Positions 53,676 to 64,000 of a DNA stretch of 64,000 bases are shown here, in pieces. How positions within the stretch are numbered: the stretch's first letter is position 1; each line of letters opens with the position of its first letter. The translations under genes and the position numbers were made by a program. Source of the stretch: Chamaelirium japonicum (Eukaryota; Streptophyta; Magnoliopsida; Liliales; Melanthiaceae); contig CANTAL010000023.1 in the NCBI GenBank assembly GCA_947650365.1, positions 1,991,501 to 2,055,500 on the forward strand. Direction: 5' to 3'. The notes below the pieces were generated by a model. The model was not told the DNA's origin, ran no database searches, and worked only from the letters and a program-made list of their open reading frames with translations.

Positions 53676-53862
53676 ACGAATGTATCCATTCTAATTCATT
53701 CGTACGATCCATTCTAATTCATTCGTACAATCCATTCTAATTCATTCGCACGATCCATTCTCATTCACTCAAACGATCCATTCTAATTCATTCATATGAT
53801 CCATTCTAATTCATTCGCACGAATGTATCCATTCTAATTCATTCGTACGATCCATTCTAATT

Positions 53863-55165
53863 CATTTGGACGAATGTATCCAATCTAATTCATTCATACG
53901 ATCCATTCTAATTCATTCGCACGAATGTATCCTTTACAATTCATTCGTACGATCCATTCTAATTCATTCGCACAATCTATTCTAATTCATTCGTACGATC
54001 AATTCTAATTCATTAGCATAATCCATTCTAATTCATTCGTACGATCTATTCTATTTCATTCGTACAATCCATTCTTACTCAATCGTATGATCCATTCTAA
54101 TCCATTCGCACAATCTATTCTAATTCATTCGTACGATCCATTCTATTTCATTCGTACGATACATTCTAATTCCTACGATCCATTCTATTTCATTCATACG
54201 ATCCATTTTAATTCATTCGCACGATCCATTCTAATTCATTCATACGATCCATTCTAATTCATTCGTACGATCATTCTAATTTCTTCGTATGATCCATTCT
54301 AATTCCTTCGTACGATCCATTCAAATTTATTCGCACGAATCTATCCATTCTAATTCATTCGTACGATCCATTCTAATTCATTCGCACGATCCATTCTAAT
54401 TCATTAATACGATCCAATCTAATTCATTCATACGATCTATTCTAATTCATTCGCACGAATATATCCTTTCTAATTCATTCGTACGATCCATTCTAATTCA
54501 TTCGCACAATCTATTCTAATTCATTAGTACGATCCATTCTAATTCATTCGTACGATCCATTCTAATTCATTAGCACGATCCAAATTCATTTATTCATACG
54601 ATCTATTCTATTTCATTCATACGATCCATTCTTATCGCACGATCCATTCTAATTCATTCGCACGATCCATTCTCTATTCTAATTCCTTCGTACGATCCAT
54701 TCTAATTCCTTCGTATCCATTCTAATTCACTCATACGATCCATTCTAATTCATTCATACGATCCATTCTAATTCATTCGCATGAATGTATCCATTCTAAT
54801 TCATTCGTACGATCCATTCTAATTCATTCGCACAATCTATTCTAATTCATTCATACGATCCATCCTAATTCATTCGCACGAATGTATCCATTCTAATTCA
54901 TTCGTACAATCCATTCTATTTCATTCGTACGATCCATTCTTACTCATTCGTACGATCCATTCGTATCCATTCTAATTCATTCGTACGATCTATTCTAATT
55001 CATTCGTACGATCCATTCTAATTCATTAATACGATCCAATTTAATTCATTCATACGATCCATTCTAATTCATTCGTACGATCCATTCTAATTCATTCGCA
55101 CGATCCATTCTAATTCATTCACACGATCCATTCTAATTCATTCATACGATCCATTCTAATTCATT
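53863..55165 (-). repeat. About 1.57-kb-period HOR-A unit, copy 1
   Basis: GATCAATTC marker at 53998, recurring 1566 bp later. It has lost one monomer near 54300 relative to copy 2, so downstream markers are offset by about 1591. The HOR-A core here has GCATAATCC instead of GCATGATCC, so it shows no long open frame. Confidence 0.84.
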
Positions 55166-55429
55166 CGTACGATCCATTCTAATTCATTCGCACGATCCAA
55201 TCTAATTCATTCATACGATCCATTCTAATTCATTCGTACGATCCATTCTAATTCATTCACACAATCCATTCTAATTCATTTGCACAATCCATTCTAATTC
55301 ATTCGTACGATCCATTCTAATTCATTCGTATGATTCATTCTAATTCAATCCATTCTAATTCATTCGCACAATCCATTCTAATTCATTCGTTCGATCCATT
55401 CTAATTCAGTCGTACGATCCATTCTAATT

Positions 55430-56720
55430 CATTTGTACGAATGTATCCACTCTAATTCATTCATACGATCCATTCTAATTCATTCGCACGAATGTATCCA
55501 TTCCAATTCATTCGTACGATCCATTCTAATTCATTCGCACAATCTATTCTAATTCATTCGTACGATCAATTCTAATTCATTAGCATGATCCATTCTAATT
55601 CATTCGTACGATCTATTCTATTTCATTCGTACAATCCATTCTTACTCAATCGTATGATCCATTCTAATCCATTCGCACAATCTATTCTAATTCATTCGTA
55701 CGATCCATTCTATTTCATTCGTACGATCCATTCTAATTCATACGATCCATTCTATTTCATTCATACGATCCATTTTAATTCATTCGCACGATCCATTCTA
55801 ATTCATTCATACGATCCATTCTAATTCATTCGTACGATCCATTCTAATTTCTTCGTATGATCTATTCTAATTCCTTCGTACGATCCATTCTAATTCCTTC
55901 GTACGATCCATTCAAATTCATTCGCACGAATCTATCCATTCTAATTCATTCGTACGATCACTTCTAATTCATTCGCACGATCCATTCTAATAAATTAATA
56001 CGATCCAATCTAATTCATTCATACGATCTATTCTAATTCATTCGTACGAATATATCCTTTCTAATTCATTCGTACGATCCATTCTAATTCATTCGCACAA
56101 TCTATTCTAATTCATTAGTACGATCCATTCTAATTCATTCGTACGATCCATTCTAGTTCATTAGCACGATCCAAATTCATTTATCCGTACGATCTATTCT
56201 ATTTCATTCGTACGATCCATTCTTATCGCACGATCCATTCTAATTCATTCGCACGATCCATTCTTCATTCTAATTCCTTCGTACGATCCATTCTAATTCC
56301 TTCGTATCCATTCTAATTCACTCATACGATCCATTCTAATTCATTCATACGATCCATTCTAATTCATTCGTACGATCCATTCTAATTCATTAGCACAATC
56401 TATTCTAATTCATTCATACGATCCATCCTAATTCATTCGCACGAATGTATCCATTCTAATTCATTCGTACAATCCATTATATTTCATTCGTACGATCCAT
56501 TCTTACTCATTCGTGCGATCCATTCGTATCCATTCTAATTCATTCGTACGATCTATTCTAATTCATTCGTACGATCCATTCTAATTCATTAATACGATCC
56601 AATCTAATTCATTCATACGATCCATTCTAATTCATTCGTACAATCCATTCTAATTCATTCGCACGATCCATTCTAATTCATTCGCACGATCCATTCTAAT
56701 TCATTCATACGATCCATTCT
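55430..56720 (-). repeat. About 1.57-kb-period HOR-A unit, copy 2
   Basis: GATCAATTC at 55564, core at 55585-55824, GCACGATCCAAATTC near 56164. Ends are approximate. Confidence 0.84.
55585..55824 (-). repeat. HOR-A 240-bp core, representative copy
   Basis: A segment of ten full monomers plus a 19-bp monomer and one carrying TATTTCATTC instead of TAATTCATTC at the phase that would otherwise give a stop. Related copies lie at 14895, 23267, 36600, 47238 and 52493 in the same orientation, and at 25845-26120, 32592-32831, 34114-34353, 37882-38121, 58100-58441 and 63376-63615 inverted. An open frame of about 79 codons results on the CCATTC strand; I regard it as non-coding. Confidence 0.88.
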
Positions 56721-56924
56721 AATTCATTCATACAATCCATTCTAATTCTTTTGCACGAATATATCCATTCTAATTCATTCGTACGATCCATTCTAATTCA
56801 TTCGCACAATCTATTCTAATTCATTCGTACGATCTATTCTAATTCATTCGCATGATCCATTATAATTCATTCATACGATCCAATCTAATTCATTCGTACG
56901 ATCCATTCTAATTCTAATTCATGC

Positions 56925-58880
56925 TAATGAATTAGAATAGATCGTACGAATGAATTAGAATAGATTGTGCGAATGAATTAGAATGGATCGTACGAATGAA
57001 TTGGAATGGATACATTCGTGCGAATGAATTAGAATGGATCGTATGAATGAATTAGAGTGGATACATTCGTACAAATGAATTAGAATGGATCGTACGAATG
57101 AATTAGAATGGATACATTCGTGCGAATGAATTAGAATGGATCATATGAATGAATTAGAATGGATCGTACAAATGAGTAAGAAGGGATCATACGAATGAAT
57201 TAGAATGGATTGAATTAGAATGGATCGTATGAATGAATTAGAATTGATCGTACGAATGAATTAGAATGGATCGTATGAATGAATTAGATTGGATCGTATT
57301 AATGAATTAGAATGGATCGTATGAATGAATTAGAATAGATCGTACGAATGAATTAGAATGGATACGAATGAGTAAGAATGGATCGTACGAATGAAATAGA
57401 ATGGATTGTACGAATGAATTAGAATGGATACATTCGTGCGAATGAATTAGGATGGATCGTATGAATGAATTAGAAAAGATTGTGCGAATGAATTAGAATG
57501 GATCGTACGAATGAATTAGAATGGATACATTCATGCGAATGAATTAGAATGGATCGTATGAATGAATTAGAATGGATCATATGAGTGAATTAGAATGGAT
57601 ACAAAGGAATTAGAATGGATCGAACGAAGGAATTAGAATAGAGAATGGATCGTGCGAATGAATTAGAATGGATCGTGCGATAAGAATGGATCGTACGAAT
57701 GAAATCGAATAGATCGTACGGATAAATGAATTTGGATCGTGCTAATGAATTAGAATGGATCGTATTAATGAATTAGAATGGATCGTGCGAATGAATTAGA
57801 ATGGATCGTACGAATGAGTACGAATGGATCGTGCGAATGAATTAGAATGGATCATATGAATGAATTAGAAAGGATCGTATGAATGAATTAGAATGGATCG
57901 TGCGAATAAATTAGAATAGATCGTATGAATGAATTAGAATGGATCATGCGAATGAATTAGAATGGATCGTGCGAATGAATTAGAATGGATCGTACGAATG
58001 AAATAGAATGGATTGTACGAATGAGATAGAATGGATCGTACGAATGAATTAGAATGGATACATTCATGCGAATGAATTAGAATGGATCATACGAATGAAT
58101 TAGAATGGATTCATTCGTGCGAATGAATTAGAATGGATCGTACGAATGAGTAAGAATGGATCGTACGAATGAATTAGAATGGATCGAACGAATGAATTAG
58201 AATGGATACATTCGTGCACAAGAATTAGAATGGATTGTATGAATGAATTAGAATGGATCGTGCGAATGAAATAGAATGGATCGTATGAATTAGAATGGAT
58301 CGTACGAATGAAATAGAATGGATCGTACGAATGAATTAGAATAGATTGTGCGAATGGATTAGAATGGATCATACGATTGAGTAAGAATGGATTGTACGAA
58401 TGAAATAGAATAGATCGTACGAATGAATTAGAATGGATCATGCTAATGAATTAGAATTGATCGTACGAATAAATTAGAATAGATTGTGCGAATGAATTAG
58501 AAGGGATCGTACGAAAGAATTGGAATGGATACATTCGTGCGAATGAATTAGAATGGATCGTATGAATGAATTAGAATCGATCGTACGGATGAATTAGAAT
58601 GGATCGTGCGAATGAATTAGAATGGATCATACGAATGAGTAAGAATGGATCGTACGAATGAAATAGAATGGATCGTACGGATGAATTAGAATGGATCGTG
58701 CGAATGAATTAGAATGGATCGTACGAATGAGTAAGAATGGATCGTATGAATGAATTAGAATGGATCGTGCGAATAAATTAGAACGGATCGAACGAATGAA
58801 TTAGAATGGATCATACGAATGAATTAGAATGGATCGTATGAATAAATTAGAATGGATCGTGCGAATGAATTAGAATGGAT
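56925..58880 (+). repeat. Satellite block 41, forward
   Basis: HOR-A front and middle (GCGATAAGAATGG near 57677), GAGATAGAATGG module, then a HOR-A core variant (58100-58441). It ends at GGATC-ATTCGTAC-GATCC (58876-58893); this switch was seen once. Confidence 0.92.
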
Positions 58881-61530
58881 CATTCGTACGATCCATTCTA
58901 ATTCATTCGCACAATCTATTCTAATTCATTCCTACGATCAATTCTAATTCATTAGCATAATCCATTCTAATTCATTCGTACGATCTATTCTATTTCATTC
59001 GTACAATCCATTCTTACTCAATCGTATGATCCATTCTAATCCATTCGCACAATCTATTCTAATTCATTCGTACGATCCATTCTATTTCATTCGTACGATC
59101 CATTCTAATTCATACGATCCATTCTATTTCATTCATACGATCTATTTTAATTCATTCGCACGATCCATTCTAATTCATTCATACGATCCATTCTAATTCA
59201 TTCGTACGATCCATTCTAATTTCTTCGTATGATCTATTCTAATTCCTTCGTACGATCCATTCTAATTCCTTCGTACGATCCATTCAAATTCATTCATTCG
59301 ATCCATTCTATTTCATTCGTACGATCCATTCTTACTCATTCGTACGATCCATTCTAATTCATTTGCACGAAGGTATCCATTCTAATTCATTCGTATTATC
59401 CATTCTAATTCCTTCGTACGATCCATTCTAATTTCTTCGTACGATCCATTCTAATTCATTCGTACGATCCATTCTAATTCATTCGTACGATCCATTCTAA
59501 TTCCTTCGTATAATCCATTCTAATTCATTCGTACGGTATGATTCATTCTAATTCATTCGTACGATTCATTCTAATTCAATCCATTCTACTTCATTTGTAC
59601 GATCCATTCTAATTCATTCGTACGATCCATTCTAATTCATTCGTACGATTCATTCTAATTCAATCCATTCTAATTCATTCGTACGATCCATTCTTACTCA
59701 TTCGTACGATTCATTCTAATTCATTCGTACGATCCATTCTAATTCATTCATACGATCCATTCTAATTCTTTCGGACGATCCATTCTAATTCATTCGTACG
59801 ATCCATTCTAATTCCTTTGTACGATCCATATTCTAATTCATTCGTACGATATATTCTAATTCATTCGCACGATCCATTCTAATTCATTCATACGATCCAT
59901 TCTAATTCATTCGTACGATCCATTCTAATTCATTCGTACGATCCATTCTAATTCATTCGCACAATCTATTCTAATTCATTCGTACGATCCATTCTAATTC
60001 ATTCGCACGATCTATTCTAATTCATTCATACGATCCATTCTATTTCATTCGTACGATCCATTCTTACTCATTCGTATGATCCATTCTAATTCATTTGCAC
60101 GAAGGTATCCATTCGAATTCATTCGTACTATCCATTCTAATTCCTTCGTACGATCCATTCTAATTCCTTCGTACGATCCATTCTAATTCATTCGTACGAT
60201 CCATTCTAATTCCTTCGTACGATCCATTCTAATTCATTCGTACGGTATGATTCATTCTTATTCATTCGCACAATCTATTCTAATTCATTCGTACGATCCA
60301 TTTTAATTCATTCGTACGATCCATTCTAATTCATTCGAACAATCTATTCTAATTCATTCGTACGATCCATTCTAATTCATTCGCTCGATCCATGCTAATT
60401 CATTCATACGATCCATTCTATTTTATTCGTACGATCCATTCTTACTCATTCGTACGATCCATTCTAATTCATTTGCACGAAGGTATCCATTCTAATTCAT
60501 TCGTACTATCCATTCTAATTCCTTCGTACGATCCATTTAAATTCCTTCGTACGATCCATTCTAATTCATTCGTACGATCCATTCTAATTCATTCGTACGA
60601 TCCATTCTAATTCCTTCGTATGATCCATTCTAATTCATTCGTACGGTATGATTCATTCTAATTCATTCATACGATTCATTCTAATTCAATCCATTCTAAT
60701 TCATTCGTATGATCCATTCTAATTCATTCGTACGATCCATTCTAATTCATTCGTACGATTCATTCTAATTTAATCCATTCTAATTCATTCGTATGATCCA
60801 TTCTTACTCATTCGTACGATCCATTCTAATTCATTCGCACGAATGAATCCATTCTAATTCATTCGTATGATCCATTCTAATTCATTCGCATGAATGTATC
60901 CATTCTAATTCATTCGTATGATCCATTCTATCTCATTTGTACAATCCATTCTATTTCATTCGTACGATCCATTCTAATTCATTCGTATGATCCATTCTTA
61001 TTCATTCATACGATCCATTCTAATTCATTCATACGATCCAATCTAATTCATTCACACGATCCATTCTAATTCATTCGCACGAATGTATCCATTCTAATTC
61101 ATTCGCACGATCCATTCTAATTCATTCATACAATCCATTCTAATTCTTTTGCACGAATGTATCCATTGTAATTCATTCGTACGATCCATTCTAATTCATT
61201 TGTATGATCTATTCTAATTCATTCGCATGATCCATTATAATTCATTCGTACGATCCATTCTAATTCAATCATATAATCCATTCTAATTCATTCGTACGAT
61301 CCATTTTTATTCCTTCGTACGAATGTATCTACTCTAATTCATTCATACGATCCATTCTAATTCATTCGCACGATCCATTCTAATTCATACGTACGATCCA
61401 TTCTAATTCCTTCGTACGATCCATATTCTAATTCATTCGTACGATCCATTCTAATTTATTTGTACAATCCATTCTAATTCATTCGCATGAATGTATCCAT
61501 TCTAATTCATTCGTACGATCCATTCTACGA
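58881..61530 (-). repeat. Satellite block 42, reverse
   Basis: HOR-A core, then three HOR-B-like stretches (ACGAAGGTATCC near 59367, 60100 and 60478). It ends in a strong hairpin, GATCCATTCTA-CGAAT-TAGAATGGATC (61517-61543); this switch was seen once. Confidence 0.93.
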
Positions 61531-63892
61531 ATTAGAATGGATCGTATGAATGAATTAGAGTGGATCGTGCGAATAAATTAGAATGGATCGTATGAATGAA
61601 TTAGAATAGATTGTGCGAATGAATAAGAATGGATCGTACGAATGAATTAGAATGGATACATTCGTGCGATTGAATTAGAATGGATCATACGAATGAATTA
61701 GAATGGATCATATGAATGAATTAGAATGGATCGTACGAATTAATTAGAATGGATACATTCATGCGAATGAATTAGAATGGATCATACGAATGAATTAGAA
61801 TGGATTCATTCGTGCGAATGAATTAGAATGGATCATACGAATGAGTAAGAATGGATCGTACGAATGAATTAGAATGGATCGTGCGAATGAATTAGAATGG
61901 ATCGTACGAATGAATTAGAATGGATTGAATTAGAATGAATCGTACGAATGAATTAGAATGGATCGTACGAATGAATTAGAATGGATCGTACGAATGAAAT
62001 AGAATGGATCGTATGAATGAATTAGAATGGATCGTGCGAATGAATTAGAATGGATCGTACGAATGAATTAGAATAGATTGTGCGAATGAATTAGAATGGA
62101 TCGTATGATTGAATTAGAATGAATCGTACGAATGAATTAGAATGGATCGTACGAATGAATTAGAATGGATCGTATGAATGAATTAGAATGGATTGAATTC
62201 GAATGAATCGTACGAATGAATTAGAATGAATCATACCATACGAATGAATTAGAATGGATAATACGAAGGAATTAGAATGGATCGTACAAATGAATTAGAA
62301 TGGATCGTACGAATGAATTAGAATAGATCGTACGAAGGAATTAGAATGGATCGTACGAAGGAATTAGAATGGATAGTACGAATGAATTAGAATGGATACC
62401 TTCGTGCAAATGAATTAGAATGGATCGTACGAATGAGTAAGAATGGATCGTACGAATGAAATAGAATGGATCGTATGAATGAATTAGAATGGATCGTGCG
62501 AATGAATTAGAATGGATCGTACGAATGAATTAGAATAGATTGTGCGAATGAATTAGAATGGATCGTACGAATGAAATAGAATGGATCGTACGGATGAATT
62601 AGAATGGATCGTGCGAATGAATTAGAATGGATCGTACGAATGAGTAAGAATGGATCGTATGAATGAATTAGAATGGATCGTGCGAATGAATTAAAATGGA
62701 TCGTATGAATGAAATAGAATGGATCGTATGAATTAGAATAGATTGTGCGAATGGATCGTATGAATGAATTAGAATGGATCGTATGAATGAATTAGAATGG
62801 ATCGTACGAATGAATTAGAATGGATCGTATGAATGAATTAGAATGGATCATACGAATGAATTAGAATGGATCGTATGAGTGAATTAGAATGGATACGAAG
62901 GAATTAGAATGGATCGTACGAAGGAATTAGAATGGAGAATGGATCGTGCGAATGAATTAGAATGGATCGTGCGATAAGAATGGATCGTACGAATGAAATA
63001 GAATAGATCGTACGGATAAATGAATTTGGATCGTGCTAATGAATTAGAATGGATCGTACGAATGAATTAGAATGGATCGTACTAATGAATAAGAATAGAT
63101 TGTGCGAATGAATTAGAATGGATCGTACGAATGAATTAGAAAGGATATATTCGTGCGAATGAATTAGAATAGATCGTATGAATGAATTAGATTGGATCGT
63201 ATTAATGAATTAGAATAGATCGTGCGAATGAATTAGAATGGATCGTACGAATGAATTAGAATGGATAGATTCGTGCGAATGAATTTGAATGGATCGTACG
63301 AAGGAATTAGAATGGATCGTACGAAGGAATTAGAATAGATCATACGAAGAAATTAGAATGGATCGTACGAATGAATTAGAATGGATCGTATGAATGAATT
63401 AGATTGGATCGTGTGAATGAATTAAAATGGATCGTATGAATGAAATAGAATGGATCGTATGAATTAGAATGGATCGTACGAATGAAATAGAATGGATCGT
63501 ACGAATGAATTAGAATAGATTGTGCGAATGGATTAGAATGGATCATACGATTGAGTAAGAATGGATTGTACGAATGAAATAGAATAGATCGTACAAATGA
63601 ATTAGAATGGATCATGCTAATGAATTAGAATTGATCGTACGAATGAATTAGAATAGATTGTGCGAATGAATTAGAATGGATCGTACGATTGAATTGGAAT
63701 GGATACATTCGTGCGAATGAATTAGAATGGATCGTATGAATGAATTAGAGTGGATACATTCGTACAAATGAATTAGAATGGATCGTACGAATGAATTAGA
63801 ATGGATACATTCGTGCGAATGAATTAGAATGGATCATATGAATGAATTAGAATGGATCGTTTGAGTGAATGCGAATGGATCGTGCGAATGAA
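61531..63892 (+). repeat. Satellite block 43, forward
   Basis: HOR-B (GATACCTTCGTGC near 62395), then a HOR-A unit collinear with 32089-33000 at a fixed offset of 30784 bp (core at 63376-63615). It ends at GAATTC (63890-63895), but the flanks differ from J3. Confidence 0.93.
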
Positions 63893-64000
63893 TTCCATTC
63901 TAATTCATTCGTACGATCCATTATAATTCATTCGCACAATCTATTCTAATTCATTCGTACGATCCATTCTAATTCATTTGCACGATTAATTCTAATTCAT
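63893..64000 (-). repeat. Satellite block 44, reverse (runs off the window)
   Basis: About five reverse monomers before the window end; the block is incomplete. Confidence 0.92.

Larger units (their letters stand above)
53676..56924 (-). repeat. Satellite block 40, reverse
   Basis: Two tandem HOR-A copies in reverse, about 1.57 kb apart (listed separately). It ends in a 12-bp-arm hairpin, ATTCTAATTCAT-GCTA and its complement (56911-56938); this switch was seen once. Confidence 0.93.
39659..64000. repeat. 23-bp satellite array, right part (mixed orientation)
   Basis: This is the same satellite, resuming directly after the poly(A) tail of the LINE. The same variant monomers, HOR markers and junction classes are found on both sides of the LINE, so the element interrupts one continuous array. 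The array runs past the window end. Confidence 0.98.

Noticed and set aside
63890-63895. GAATTC at the last forward-to-reverse switch as a fourth J3 copy
   Set aside because: The right flank is CATTCTAATTC rather than the GAATGTATCC of J3, so only the 6-bp core is shared.
1-64000. Centromeric or telomeric identity of the array
   Set aside because: The unit is not a telomere repeat, and nothing in the sequence shows CENH3 binding or chromosomal location. A centromeric, subtelomeric or B-chromosome origin is possible but cannot be decided here.
1-64000. TCGTACGA in each monomer as a protein-binding operator
   Set aside because: It is a palindrome repeated thousands of times and is variable at its CpGs. 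No transcription unit is nearby that it could control.

Overview
This window is almost entirely one satellite DNA. About 62.7 kb of the 64 kb is an array of a 23-bp monomer: GAATGAATTAG followed by AATGGATCGTAC. That is roughly 2,700 units at about 35% GC. The only non-satellite sequence is a 1.3-kb 5'-truncated LINE at 38366-39658. No host gene, tRNA, rRNA or CRISPR array is supported. The organism is probably a flowering plant: the LINE carries an archaeal-type RNase H domain preceded by a WEERNKRIF-like segment, as plant L1-type LINEs do. The species cannot be named from this sequence.

The notable feature is the architecture. The array is not head-to-tail. By eye it changes orientation 43 times, giving 44 blocks of about 75 bp to 3.7 kb. 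Forward (GAATGG on the + strand) and reverse (CCATTC on the + strand) blocks are nearly balanced, about 33.5 kb against 29.2 kb. Most switch points sit on short perfect palindromes or hairpins made from monomer sequence. Of the 22 forward-to-reverse switches, 17 are copies of only three ancestral junctions (J1 x12, J3 x3, J4 x2), and J1 and J3 occur in both orientations. Of the 21 reverse-to-forward switches, five are copies of one junction (J2, TACATGTA core, one copy inverted) and the other 16 look unique. A few fold-back events were therefore made and then spread with their flanks by segmental duplication and inversion.

On top of the monomer there are higher-order repeats (HORs), recognisable by linked variant monomers. 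HOR-A is marked by GATCATGCTAATG, GCGATAAGAATGG and a 19-bp short monomer. HOR-B is marked by ATCATACCGTACG, GATAGTACG and GATACCTTCGTGC. Local tandem copies have different periods: three of 880 bp at 41761-44400 (almost identical, so very recent), two of 1522 bp at about 31.7-34.5 kb, two of about 1120 bp at about 47.5-49.6 kb, and two of about 1.57 kb at about 53.9-56.7 kb. Monomer length variants of 15, 19 and 28 bp recur as fixed positions inside the HORs.

The LINE lies on the + strand and keeps the C-terminal RNase H region of ORF2, a 3' UTR with an internal tandem duplication, an AATAAA signal, an 11-A tail and a 15-bp target-site duplication. No genes act together here. The long open frames in the array are by-products of the 23-bp period (three monomers = 69 bp = 23 codons) and of HOR copying. 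All block limits and counts were read by eye and may be off by several bases.
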